Source: Pseudomonadota bacterium (GTDB lineage: Bacteria; Desulfobacterota; Syntrophobacteria; Syntrophobacterales; Syntrophobacteraceae). Taken from it: DNA of 7,483 bases. A model generated the notes under the pieces. The model was given only the letters and a program-made list of their open reading frames with translations, was not told where the DNA came from and made no database searches. The stretch lies in assembly GCA_023416335.1 (NCBI GenBank), contig JAEZHY010000300.1, positions 1 to 7,483 on the forward strand, given 5' to 3'. How positions within the stretch are numbered: position 1 is the stretch's first letter; each line of letters begins with the position of its first letter. This document shows positions 1 to 6,338 of the stretch, piece by piece. The position numbers were made by a program, and so were the translations under genes.

Positions 1-75
1 CTCCGAGACCGTGTCGTAACCGACCGGGGCAGGGCTGGTTTTCATCGACAACACGACACAGTCTCTCCACTTCAC
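1..75 (-). CDS. Possible N-terminal start of a gene leaving the left edge (partial, weak)
   Basis: On the minus strand a frame is open from a GTG at 75 to the edge (25 codons), with an in-frame ATG at 45 that would give MKTSPAPVGYDTVSE. An AAGG lies 8 nt upstream of the GTG. The ATG at 45 has no close Shine-Dalgarno. A second frame (ATG at 79) is also open, so the choice is not secure. Third-position base use in the 15 codons from 45 is GC-rich, like the operon genes to its right. It would be co-directional with the phn operon, about 150-180 nt after the dehydrogenase stop. The stretch is too short to assign a family. The inverted repeat at 5-65 overlaps it. Confidence 0.2.
   Translation of the reverse strand, partial: MKWRDCVVLSMKTSPAPVGYDTVSE
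5..65. repeat. Imperfect inverted repeat, 13-nt arms
   Basis: Positions 5-17 (GAGACCGTGTCGT) are complementary to 53-65 (ACGACACAGTCTC) at 12 of 13 positions; the mismatch is 10/60. The 35-nt loop holds a second, weaker helix (AACC 18-21 with GGTT 37-40, then CC 24-25 with GG 33-34). No T-run follows either arm, so it is not a standard intrinsic terminator. It could be an operator, a leader structure of a gene leaving the left edge, or part of a dispersed repeat. Confidence 0.45.
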
Positions 76-101
76 CCATCCGGCCTTATCCTGTTGTTTT
101 C

Positions 102-185
102 TTTCGTGTATTTCGTGCCTTTCGTGGTTGGAAAGTCTTTGTCTTTGTACTTTGGTTGCGGCTGTGCTGCCCCAGGTATTTCGTG
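102..185. repeat. TTTCGTG short repeats (CACGAAA on the other strand)
   Basis: TTTCGTG occurs at 102-108, 111-117 and 120-126 in an exact 9-nt period, and a fourth time at 179-185. The stretch between and after also repeats GTCTTTG-like units (about 136-150 and 200-210). The segment is T-rich on the plus strand and lies downstream of the dehydrogenase stop. From general knowledge, CACGAAA-rich intergenic tracts recur in many Desulfobacterota and other genomes; their role is not established. I see no hairpin plus U-run that would serve as an intrinsic terminator of the operon here. Confidence 0.5.
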
Positions 186-226
186 GTCGATGTATTTGTT
201 TTTGTCTTTGACTTTCAGCCTTTTGT

Positions 227-1303
227 TTATATGAAGTTCAGTCCTCTTGCGCCGCCGCCGGCCTGGTCGATTATGCGTTCCGCTTCTTCCTCTCCAACGC
301 CGTAATCCGAAAAGCCGGTGGACACACCCAGACTTTCCAGAAATCTTTCCAATACATTCGGAGCATCCTCGAGATCTTCACCGAATATTTTCTTCAAGAC
401 CACATTCCGCCTGGGATCTCTCCCGATCGCCTTGCGCAGGACAAGGGGCAGGCAGAAGGAACAGGCAATTCCATGCGAAAGGCCATGACGCAGGGTCATC
501 GGATAGGATATTGAGTGGGCAAGGGCTGTCTGGGTATTCGAAAACGCCAGGCCCGCAAAAAGAGCAGCCTTGGCCATACCGGCTCGCAATCGGATCTGGT
601 CGGGATGTTTCATGAGTTCCGGCAGGAAAAGAAATATCCTGATTGCGGCATGCACCGCCATAAGGTCCGAGATGGGGTTTGCATTCCGGTTCCAGATCGC
701 CTCAAGAGCATGCGAGAGGGCATCGAGTCCGCTTGCCAGAGTCGGATCGGGCGGAAGAGTTTTGGTGAGAGACGGATCGACCAGCGCTGCTTCCGGGAAT
801 AGTCCGGCATGATGCAAAGAATACTTGATGCCTGCCGTCCTATCCCAGAAAGTGGCCCAGGGAGTTACCTCACTGCCGGTTCCGGCGGTCGTGGGAACGG
901 CTATCACGGGGAGCGCGGTGAGAGAGGCAGCGTTCCCGGCGGCGATCGCTTCAATTATTCCCGAGAAATTTCCGTCCGGAGAGGTCGTCGCAAGAATCTT
1001 CCCCGTATCCATCACGCTTCCCCCGCCAAGGGCAACGATCACTTCGGCCGTTTTGAAGACATGACGCGCACAATTGTAGAGATCGTGCAGGTCGCCGGCT
1101 TCCGGGAGCGCCGGGACATCGTCGATCAGCCCGACAAGAAGATTGCCGGTGAGTTTTTCGATCCTGTGGAGCAGGTCGCTGTATGAGGCCTCTGGGTAAG
1201 CGAGCACCAAAGCCCTCCGCCCGCCCAGAATATTTTGAAGCGCATCCAGGCATCCTTCCCCGAAATGCACTCTTACCGGGTTGTAATAGTTCGATGTTTC
1301 CAT
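227..1303 (-). CDS. Iron-containing alcohol dehydrogenase, phosphonate-associated (probable phosphonoacetaldehyde reductase-like)
   Basis: This is a 358-residue cytoplasmic NAD(P)-dependent dehydrogenase of the group III (iron-containing) family, full length. The nucleotide-binding GGGSVMD is at residues 93-99 and the TAGTGSE motif at 139-145. The four expected metal ligands are in place: D194 and H198 (in GLDALSHALEAIW), H263 and H277 (in LAHSISYP and LRHGLSHG). It starts with ATG at 1303, only 12 nt after the phnE stop, with a weak GGAT-type ribosome site, so it is probably the last gene of the transporter operon and may depend on coupling. Members of this superfamily in phosphonate loci are annotated as phosphonoacetaldehyde reductases, interconverting phosphonoacetaldehyde and 2-hydroxyethylphosphonate. 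That substrate is inferred here from family resemblance and from phnCDE next door. The direction of the reaction cannot be read from the sequence. Another short-chain alcohol or aldehyde remains possible. Confidence 0.85.
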   Translation of the reverse strand: METSNYYNPVRVHFGEGCLDALQNILGGRRALVLAYPEASYSDLLHRIEKLTGNLLVGLIDDVPALPEAGDLHDLYNCARHVFKTAEVIVALGGGSVMDTGKILATTSPDGNFSGIIEAIAAGNAASLTALPVIAVPTTAGTGSEVTPWATFWDRTAGIKYSLHHAGLFPEAALVDPSLTKTLPPDPTLASGLDALSHALEAIWNRNANPISDLMAVHAAIRIFLFLPELMKHPDQIRLRAGMAKAALFAGLAFSNTQTALAHSISYPMTLRHGLSHGIACSFCLPLVLRKAIGRDPRRNVVLKKIFGEDLEDAPNVLERFLESLGVSTGFSDYGVGEEEAERIIDQAGGGARGLNFI

Positions 1304-1315
1304 GGTGTTATCCGA

Positions 1316-2104
1316 TCAGATGGTTATGCGCCTTATCCAGGCAGAGCATAAATCGATTGCCGAAACGAACAGGATTATCACGATGAGCAGGGCAGCGGTC
1401 TCAGCATAATGAAAACTTCGGATTTCTTCATAGAGCACAACCCCGATACCTCCCGCCCCGACCATGCCCACAACGGAAGCCGAACGCACGTTGGCCTCGA
1501 ACCGGTAGAGCGAATAGGATATCCACAGGGGCAGGACCTGTGGAATGACGCCGTAAACGATCTCTTCCAGGGCGTTTGCCCCTGTTGCCCGCACACCCTC
1601 GACCGGACGCGGATCGATTGCTTCGACTGCTTCGGCAAAAAGTTTCGCGAGAGTGCCGGTAGTATGCACCCAGAGCGCAAGCACGCCGGCAAACGGCCCA
1701 AGGCCGACCGCAACGATAAAGAGCATTGCAAAGACCATTTCGTTGATGGCGCGACATGCATCCATAAACCGCCGCACCGGCTGGTAGACCCAGGCGGGAA
1801 CGATATTCTCGGAAGACATGAGGCCGAAGGGGACGGCGCACATGATTGCCAGTACCGTCCCCCACACGGCTATCTGAAACGTGACCAGCATCTCGTCCAG
1901 GTAGAGGCGCCAGTCGCGGAAATTCGGCGGGAAAAACTCTTTTGTGAATTTGGCCATATTCCCGGAATCGCGGAAAAGATCCAGCGGGCGCATGTCCGCG
2001 CCATTCCAGGCCCAGGCGAGCAACAGAATCACGACGGCCCAGGCAAGAGGTTTTGCAAAACCCGGCCTGCCCGGGAGTCTAGGTAGAACAGTGTTCTCAA
2101 GCAT
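1316..2104 (-). CDS. phnE: Phosphonate ABC transporter permease PhnE
   Basis: This 262-residue inner-membrane permease would form the channel of the phosphonate importer as a dimer bound to PhnC. Hydrophobic segments lie at about residues 17-34, 73-95, 121-147 and 234-252, with further apolar stretches at about 184-200 and 202-222. The cytoplasmic EAA loop that contacts the ATPase lies at about 158-189 ([10 protein letters not shown], then VRATGA and GVIPQVLP), typical of the PhnE family. The segment [14 protein letters not shown] (about 199-212) is also a family hallmark. ATG at 2104 follows the phnD stop by 17 nt. There is no clear Shine-Dalgarno, so translation may be coupled to phnD. Length is normal for the family. 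The permease role is secure; the exact phosphorus ligand is set by PhnD. Confidence 0.93.
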   Translation of the reverse strand: MLENTVLPRLPGRPGFAKPLAWAVVILLLAWAWNGADMRPLDLFRDSGNMAKFTKEFFPPNFRDWRLYLDEMLVTFQIAVWGTVLAIMCAVPFGLMSSENIVPAWVYQPVRRFMDACRAINEMVFAMLFIVAVGLGPFAGVLALWVHTTGTLAKLFAEAVEAIDPRPVEGVRATGANALEEIVYGVIPQVLPLWISYSLYRFEANVRSASVVGMVGAGGIGVVLYEEIRSFHYAETAALLIVIILFVSAIDLCSAWIRRITI

Positions 2105-2121
2105 GCTTCACGTCCGCGGAT

Positions 2122-3099
2122 CTAGTTGGACTTCTTGCCGTCAAGGGCTGCCAGTTGCTTGTCCAGTTCGGCCAGTTTGACCTTCCGTTCGCTTTCCGAG
2201 AGCGTGGTGTCCGCTTCAACTTTCTGCTTTGTCTTGAAAAGTTCGAGCTGTCTTACAGGGATCAGCTGTACATTGCTCGAAACCCGAAACCCACCGTAGT
2301 TGTAGATGCCTTTCATCACTTCACGGCCGTGTTCGGTTTCACCGTATGCAACAACAAAATCCCTGATCTTCTTTTTGGCATCCTCGTTGAGGTCCTTGCG
2401 CCATACAATCGGATCGGAAGGAATCATGGGCGATGTCCACAGAATCCTTATCTGCGCGGCTTTCTCAGGCGAATTGGCCTTCAGCTTCTCCAGCTCTTCC
2501 GAATTATTCGTTGCCACGTCCACCTGCCGATTCAATACCGCAGCCAGATTCGCTCCATGGCTGGCAGTCGTCATGGTCTTGAAGTGCGCCTTCGGATCGA
2601 TGCCGTTCTTTGCGAAAACGTAGAAGCCCGGCACGAGGTTGCCGGAGGTCGAGTTCGGGTCGCCGTTTCCAAACGTAAATTGCTTTCCGTTTCGCAGGAA
2701 TTCGTCCAGAGATTTTACCGGACTGTCCTGATGGGTGATCAGGTAGGAATAATATCCGAGGGTTCCATCCGCATAAACGAGTTGGGCGAAGACCTCGGCA
2801 TCTGCCCTGTCGACTGCTTCAATGGCTGCCTTGTTGCCCATCCATGCAAACTGCACCTTATTGAATCGCATCCCTTCGATTATTCCGGCATAGTCGGAAG
2901 CAAAGAAGGCGGTCACCTTCAAGCCTGTAGCCTTGTTGAGATCGTCAACGAAGGGCTGCCACGCCTGCTTTAGCGCCGCGCTCGCGTCTGTGGATATGAC
3001 GCCGAAATTCAGCTCGGTTTGAGCGTTTGCAGACACCGCCGGAGCGAAAAGAATGCCTGCGACCAGGGAAAAAATTACGAACAAGCTGCTTTGCCTCAT
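2122..3099 (-). CDS. phnD: Phosphonate ABC transporter periplasmic binding protein PhnD
   Basis: This is a 325-residue periplasmic solute-binding protein. A Sec signal peptide covers about residues 1-26, ending ANA-Q; there is no lipobox cysteine, so it should be soluble in the periplasm. The body resembles E. coli PhnD closely (recalled, not aligned by software): YAGII at 70-74, RFNKV at 78-82, GNGDPNSTSG at 144-153, a His at 181, ATNNSEEL at 196-203 and SDPIVWRK at 228-235. In E. coli PhnD the STS triad and the His bind the phosphonate group, and a Glu and an Asp bind the amino group of 2-aminoethylphosphonate. The counterparts here are S150-T151-S152, H181, E201 and D229. A Tyr of E. coli (AWYGN) is replaced by Met at residue 87. 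The C-terminus (about 290-325) is charged and probably helical. ATG at 3099 has a GAGGG site 8 nt upstream (3108-3112). The gap to phnC is 41 nt. Confidence 0.95.
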   Translation of the reverse strand: MRQSSLFVIFSLVAGILFAPAVSANAQTELNFGVISTDASAALKQAWQPFVDDLNKATGLKVTAFFASDYAGIIEGMRFNKVQFAWMGNKAAIEAVDRADAEVFAQLVYADGTLGYYSYLITHQDSPVKSLDEFLRNGKQFTFGNGDPNSTSGNLVPGFYVFAKNGIDPKAHFKTMTTASHGANLAAVLNRQVDVATNNSEELEKLKANSPEKAAQIRILWTSPMIPSDPIVWRKDLNEDAKKKIRDFVVAYGETEHGREVMKGIYNYGGFRVSSNVQLIPVRQLELFKTKQKVEADTTLSESERKVKLAELDKQLAALDGKKSN

Positions 3100-3140
3100 T
3101 TGAATGTCCCTCTCCTTTTTGGTTAAAAGATCACAAATGT

Positions 3141-3974
3141 TTATGCGGCTTCGGGCTGCAGGCGGGGGACCTGCGCCGGAGCCGGGAAAATGGTATCCCT
3201 GCCTAGCAGTTCAGCACCGGCATCCCCGTACAAGTCTCCGAGCAATTGGGGCGTCAGGGCCTGCACCGGACCGTCGAAGACGATATGCCCCTTGTTTAGA
3301 GCTATGACTCGCGAGCAGTATCGCAGCGCCATGTCCACCTGGTGCAGCGACACAAGAACCGTGCGCCCCTGCTCGCGGTTTATCCGGGTAAGGATTTCCA
3401 TAACGTTGCACGCCGATTCGGGATCGAGCGACGCAATCGGCTCATCCGCCAGTATTACCCGTGCGTTCTGAACCAGGCTGCGGGCAATTGCGGCACGCTG
3501 CTGCTGGCCTCCGGAAAGAGTCGATGTCCGCTGCCTGGCGTACTCAGCCATGCCCACCTGGCGGAGGGCCTTCATTCCTTCCTCTGTCTCGCTTTTCGTG
3601 AACCAGCGCAGCAGGCTTCGGTAAGTTGGAATGCGGAAAAGCATACCGGCCAGGACATTCGTGATAAGCGGAAGGCGGCCTGCAAGGTTGAACTGCTGAA
3701 AGATGAATCCGATCTCGGCGCGGATCCTGCGCACATTCCGCATGATCCGGCCTTTTTCCTGCACAACCCGGTTTCCCACCCTGATGCAGGATTCCGTTTC
3801 CCTGTCGCCGGAGATAAACCCGGCGATATGCCTCAGCAAAGTCGATTTGCCAGAGCCCGAAGCTCCGATAAGGGCTACGAGTTCACCTTCACCGATCTCG
3901 AACGAGATATCCTGGAGTACCTTCCGACAGTTAAAAGATTTGCAGAGGCACGCTATCGATATGGCAGCCGACAC
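3141..3974 (-). CDS. phnC: Phosphonate ABC transporter ATP-binding protein PhnC
   Basis: This is the ATPase subunit powering PhnDE-type import, 277 residues from the chosen start. It has Walker [10 protein letters not shown] at 37-45, Q-loop FQQFN at 92-96, the signature LSGGQQQR at 153-160, Walker B VILADEP at 173-179 with the following ASLDPES, and the H-loop His at 211. The stretch after the Q-loop (LITNVLAG) is typical of PhnC rather than of amino-acid transporter ATPases. I chose the GTG at 3974 because GAGGAG (3987-3982) sits exactly 7 nt upstream. An in-frame TTG at 3989 would give five more residues but overlaps that ribosome site. It is the first gene of the operon phnC-phnD-phnE-dehydrogenase, with 415 nt of non-coding DNA upstream. 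PhoB-type control was looked for and no convincing Pho box was found. Confidence 0.93.
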   Translation of the reverse strand: MSAAISIACLCKSFNCRKVLQDISFEIGEGELVALIGASGSGKSTLLRHIAGFISGDRETESCIRVGNRVVQEKGRIMRNVRRIRAEIGFIFQQFNLAGRLPLITNVLAGMLFRIPTYRSLLRWFTKSETEEGMKALRQVGMAEYARQRTSTLSGGQQQRAAIARSLVQNARVILADEPIASLDPESACNVMEILTRINREQGRTVLVSLHQVDMALRYCSRVIALNKGHIVFDGPVQALTPQLLGDLYGDAGAELLGRDTIFPAPAQVPRLQPEAA

Positions 3975-3981
3975 TGATATT

Positions 3982-3987
3982 CTCCTC
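3982..3987 (-). promoter_or_regulatory. Ribosome binding site that fixes the phnC start
   Basis: GAGGAG on the minus strand, 7 nt (AATATCA) before the GTG at 3974. It is the strongest Shine-Dalgarno of the operon and overlaps the alternative TTG start at 3989, which argues against that longer start. Confidence 0.75.
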
Positions 3988-4046
3988 AAATACTACCGGT
4001 TGATGGGTTGAGACGAACAGATCACGGGACATTTCTAGAGGATCTT

Positions 4047-4075
4047 TGTTACACGCATGTTCCACACGTGTTACA
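4047..4075. promoter_or_regulatory. Imperfect palindrome upstream of phnC, operator candidate
   Basis: The two half-sites are TGTTACACG (4047-4055) and CGTGTTACA (4067-4075). They are mirror images except at one position, giving a TGTWACACG consensus around an 11-nt centre. TG 4058-4059 and CA 4063-4064 also pair across the centre. A perfect 8-bp palindrome ACACGTGT (4064-4071) lies in the right half. The centre is about 87 nt upstream of the phnC start, a reasonable place for a dimeric regulator. The identity of such a regulator cannot be told from the sequence. Confidence 0.4.
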
Positions 4076-4126
4076 TTTTGCAGACGTCGATATGAATGCG
4101 AGGCGATTACCGGGATGGTTTGGAGG

Positions 4127-4212
4127 GGGAGGGACTCGCCTGGTTCTGGAAGCCAAAAGGGGGAGAGCTGTCAGGCAACGAACGAGCCGGACCGAACCCG
4201 TGAGTCCTTCCC
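4127..4212 (+). ncRNA. Candidate structured RNA: long imperfect stem-loop
   Basis: GGGAGGGACTC (4127-4137) pairs with GAGTCCTTCCC (4202-4212): 11 pairs including one G-U (4131/4208). The helix continues with 4138/4201 (G-U) and 4139/4200 (C-G). After a small internal loop (CT 4140-4141 against C 4199), GGTTC (4142-4146) pairs with GAACC (4194-4198), then GG 4148-4149 with CC 4192-4193. The 42-nt interior can fold further (GCC 4152-4154 with GGC 4174-4176). Both wobble pairs are G-U only if the plus strand is transcribed; on the minus strand they would be A-C mismatches, so plus is favoured. No promoter or U-run is obvious. It matches no RNA family I can name with confidence. It may instead be a dispersed repeat or a leader structure of the phn operon. 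Confidence 0.4.
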
Positions 4213-4389
4213 AATTATGGTGTTCTAACTCCTAATTTAGTGGAATCATGTTACCGTTTGATTTCGGAGGGGTGACTTTTTCGAGAAAACTTGAATATGC
4301 ATGGTTTGGGTATTCTCAGCAAAACACCGGAAGTCATGAAGATAATGGCACTCCTGTAGATTTAGGATAAAATCGTAATTTCTTTCGGT

Positions 4390-6036
4390 CTATTGCCTGG
4401 CCTTGCCGTTGAGGTTCATCAGCAAAGCCCCCAGGTTCTCTTTTGTTCCTCTTAAGCCCAGTTTTCTCCTGATGTTTGCCCTGTGCGTCTGTATGGTCTT
4501 TTCGGAAAGACCGAGAACATTGGCGATTTCAGCCGTTGTTTTGCCTTCCTTTACCAGGGCCGCAACATGTATCTCGGTGCGTGTCAGATTGGTGGCAAGC
4601 GATCCAAGTCTGCTGCTGAAAGAGGATGCGATTTCGTTCAGATGCGATTGGAGCGTCTCGACCAGGGCACTCTGCATGCTGTTCAAATCGCTGTGTCTCA
4701 ACTTCCACAGGATGGGGGAGATAAGGTCCCTTACGTTCCTGGTAATCGCTTGCTCGAAGGCCCTTCTATCTTCTTCCCTTTGCTTGTAGACTACTCGCAG
4801 GGCGGTATTCAACTCTTCCAGGTGTTCCGACTTCTCCTTGAGTTCGCGAACTCGCTTCTCCAGTTCCGTCTGGGTATTCTTTACTTCCTCTTCCATGCGT
4901 CTGCAGTCGGTGGAATCGAACAAAATCCCGATAAATCGGACTGCATTGCCGTCAGCCTCGTAAAAGAATCGTCCAAAAGACGACAACCAAACCAAATCGC
5001 CTGAATTGGGACGGATAATCCGGTGCTCCGACGAATACACAGTATGATCGCGCCTGGCGCTTTCAAAGTCGCTCCGGACTTTATCAATATCGTCCGGATG
5101 AGTTATTCCAAGGCACATCTCGAGAGTTGCCTCTCCGTTCGGGTGCGGCTCATATCCTAACAGTCTGAACAGGTTCTCAGACCAGAATGCCGTATTAGCT
5201 CTCAAATCGCAATCCCATGTGCCCATCCCGGCTTTTTGAACGGCCAAGCCCAGCCGCGCCTCGCTTTTGCGCAATGCCTCATCGGCCTGCATCAGTGCAG
5301 AGATATTTTCACAGACGATCAGGATGACCTGCTCGTCGTTGAACTGCTGCACGGCCCTCGCAGCTTCCTTCAGCCACACGATGCTTCCATCCTTGCGCAC
5401 CTTGCGAGTTTCCCATTGTATAACCTCCCCCGGTCTTTCCAGGCAGAACGCAATTCGACGACGGGCCAACTCCCTGTCTTCTTCGGGAACCAACAAAAGG
5501 ATGTTTGTTCCTGCCAGATCCTCGGGCAGGTACCCCAGTTCGACTGCTCCAAATCTGTTGACGGAAAGCACGGCGGATTGAGAGTCGATGATGAAACAAA
5601 TTGCGGGACTCTCCTCATAGAGAACCTGAAAGCGTTTCGCTGTCTCTCGAAGAGCCTGCTCGCGCATCCGGCACTCTGTGTTCTCCATGTGTAAAATCAG
5701 GACATACTTCCCCTCTTCGACAAGAGCGGCTTTTACCAGAAACCAGCGCTTCTCGGTTGGAGAATGGCAAGGGTATTCCAGGGCGAATTCCCGGGTCTCT
5801 CCCCGCAGAATGGCACCAATCCCATCAAGTGCCTCTATGGCCGATTCATCCCCGCTGCCCACCGCCCTGCGACAGACGTTCAGGTAGTTTACACCGGATG
5901 AAACTCGTCTTAGATCCGTCACGCCATTTTCCAGGGCAAATCGCAGCCATGCATTGTTCACGTAGTGGATAGTACCGTCATTTCCTATGACGCAGGCGAT
6001 AAATGGGAAGGAATCATACGCATGCCAGCCAGCCAT
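4390..6036 (-). CDS. PAS-PAS-PAS sensor with C-terminal LuxR-type DNA-binding domain
   Basis: This is a 548-residue soluble protein, apparently a one-component transcription regulator. Three PAS-type domains are visible. The first spans about residues 9-118 (GNDGTIHYVNNAW). The second spans about 132-250 (SPAICFIID and the PAC-like RKDGSIVWLKE at 214-224). The third spans about 262-380 (GTWDCDL, FRLLGYEP, THPDD and RIIRPNSGDLVWL, a PAS_3-type pattern). A charged coiled coil follows at about 380-427, then a helical linker (NVRDLISPILWKL), and a LuxR/GerE helix-turn-helix at about 484-529, with the recognition helix within LSEKTIQTHRANIRRKLGL. There is no histidine-kinase, receiver or membrane segment, so a signal sensed by PAS would act directly on DNA binding. 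I know the same PAS-linker-LuxR plan from many Desulfobacterota. ATG at 6036 has only a distant AAGGA. The gene lies upstream of phnC on the same strand. The ligand and targets are unknown. Confidence 0.88.
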   Translation of the reverse strand: MAGWHAYDSFPFIACVIGNDGTIHYVNNAWLRFALENGVTDLRRVSSGVNYLNVCRRAVGSGDESAIEALDGIGAILRGETREFALEYPCHSPTEKRWFLVKAALVEEGKYVLILHMENTECRMREQALRETAKRFQVLYEESPAICFIIDSQSAVLSVNRFGAVELGYLPEDLAGTNILLLVPEEDRELARRRIAFCLERPGEVIQWETRKVRKDGSIVWLKEAARAVQQFNDEQVILIVCENISALMQADEALRKSEARLGLAVQKAGMGTWDCDLRANTAFWSENLFRLLGYEPHPNGEATLEMCLGITHPDDIDKVRSDFESARRDHTVYSSEHRIIRPNSGDLVWLSSFGRFFYEADGNAVRFIGILFDSTDCRRMEEEVKNTQTELEKRVRELKEKSEHLEELNTALRVVYKQREEDRRAFEQAITRNVRDLISPILWKLRHSDLNSMQSALVETLQSHLNEIASSFSSRLGSLATNLTRTEIHVAALVKEGKTTAEIANVLGLSEKTIQTHRANIRRKLGLRGTKENLGALLMNLNGKARQ

Positions 6037-6070
6037 AAGAGTCTACTCGCTTCCTTGGCTGTAAAACGGC

Positions 6071-6092
6071 TCTATCGATAAAAGCTGATAGA
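6071..6092. promoter_or_regulatory. Small dyad TCTATC-N10-GATAGA in the leader of the PAS-LuxR gene
   Basis: Perfect 6-bp arms (6071-6076 and 6087-6092) flank a 10-nt A-rich centre, 35-56 nt before the ATG at 6036. It could be an operator, for example for autoregulation, or a minor leader hairpin. Arms this short can arise by chance. Confidence 0.2.
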
Positions 6093-6309
6093 AAATCTTA
6101 GCCTTGTTTTCTGAAGGACACTCTTCCAGCTTCGGTCTAATCTAATTACTCCTGACCTGATTCCAACCTTATTTTTTCGGATGACGCCTTTACCCCCTGC
6201 AAAGACTTACAGAAAACGGCGGCCAATGAGCATGTAGAATCCATACACAATCTTTACTCACCCGCTAAGTATTGATATCGACCCGATCACAAAGTATCTT
6301 CAATAGATG

Positions 6310-6328
6310 GCACCGATATAAAAGGTGC
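6310..6328. repeat. Short inverted repeat GCACC-N9-GGTGC
   Basis: Five-bp perfect arms (6310-6314 and 6324-6328) surround GATATAAAA. The right arm overlaps the -24 half of the possible sigma-54 element, so a protein bound here could block or assist that promoter. The short arms keep confidence low. Confidence 0.2.
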
Positions 6329-6338
6329 TCAAATTGCA
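6323..6338 (+). promoter_or_regulatory. Possible sigma-54 (-24/-12) promoter for the GAF-PAS gene
   Basis: AGGTGCTCAAATTGCA has GG (6324-6325) and GC (6336-6337) separated by exactly 10 nt, as sigma-54 requires, and a perfect TTGCA -12 block. The -24 block (AGGTGC against TGGCAC) matches at three of six positions. Transcription would start near 6349, giving a leader of about 58 nt before the ATG at 6407. No activator gene of the NtrC type is in the window. Confidence 0.3.

Larger units (their letters stand above)
3975..4389. other. Non-coding region between the PAS-LuxR gene and phnC
   Basis: These 415 nt hold no convincing gene. From the phnC side they contain the phnC ribosome site, an imperfect palindrome at 4047-4075, and a long stem-loop at 4127-4212. 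AT-rich DNA from about 4213 to 4389 reaches the stop of the PAS-LuxR gene. The phn promoter should lie here on the minus strand. The best sigma-70-like pair I can find is TTGCTG, 17 nt, CATATT in about 4290-4320, which is weak and far from phnC. No hairpin with a U-run follows the PAS-LuxR stop. Confidence 0.6.

Noticed and set aside
1..234. Plus-strand open frame from the left edge to a TGA at 232 (77 codons)
   Set aside because: It runs through the T-rich repeat tract, giving low-complexity Leu/Phe/Val-rich sequence. Openness is explained by the lack of stop codons in the repeats, and no domain is recognisable.
2155..2973. Plus-strand open frame of 272 codons across phnD
   Set aside because: It is antisense to phnD, whose signal peptide and ligand motifs are unmistakable.
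4127..4212. Group II intron fragment
   Set aside because: The fold and a GAGCCGG string (4184-4190) recall intron RNA, but no domain V hairpin, no intron boundary and no reverse transcriptase are present.
4271..4372. Small plus-strand GTG frame of about 31 codons after a GGAGG
   Set aside because: The GGAGG is only about one nucleotide from the GTG, too close for initiation, and the peptide resembles nothing I know.
3990..4389. Pho box (CTGTCAT-type direct repeats) upstream of phnC
   Set aside because: Only a single CTGTCA (about 4168-4173, inside the stem-loop) was found, with no second half at the 11-bp spacing needed.
4483..5004. Plus-strand open frame of 173 codons inside the PAS-LuxR gene
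   Set aside because: It is antisense to a gene with clear PAS and LuxR motifs and has no recognisable domain; a shadow of the real frame.
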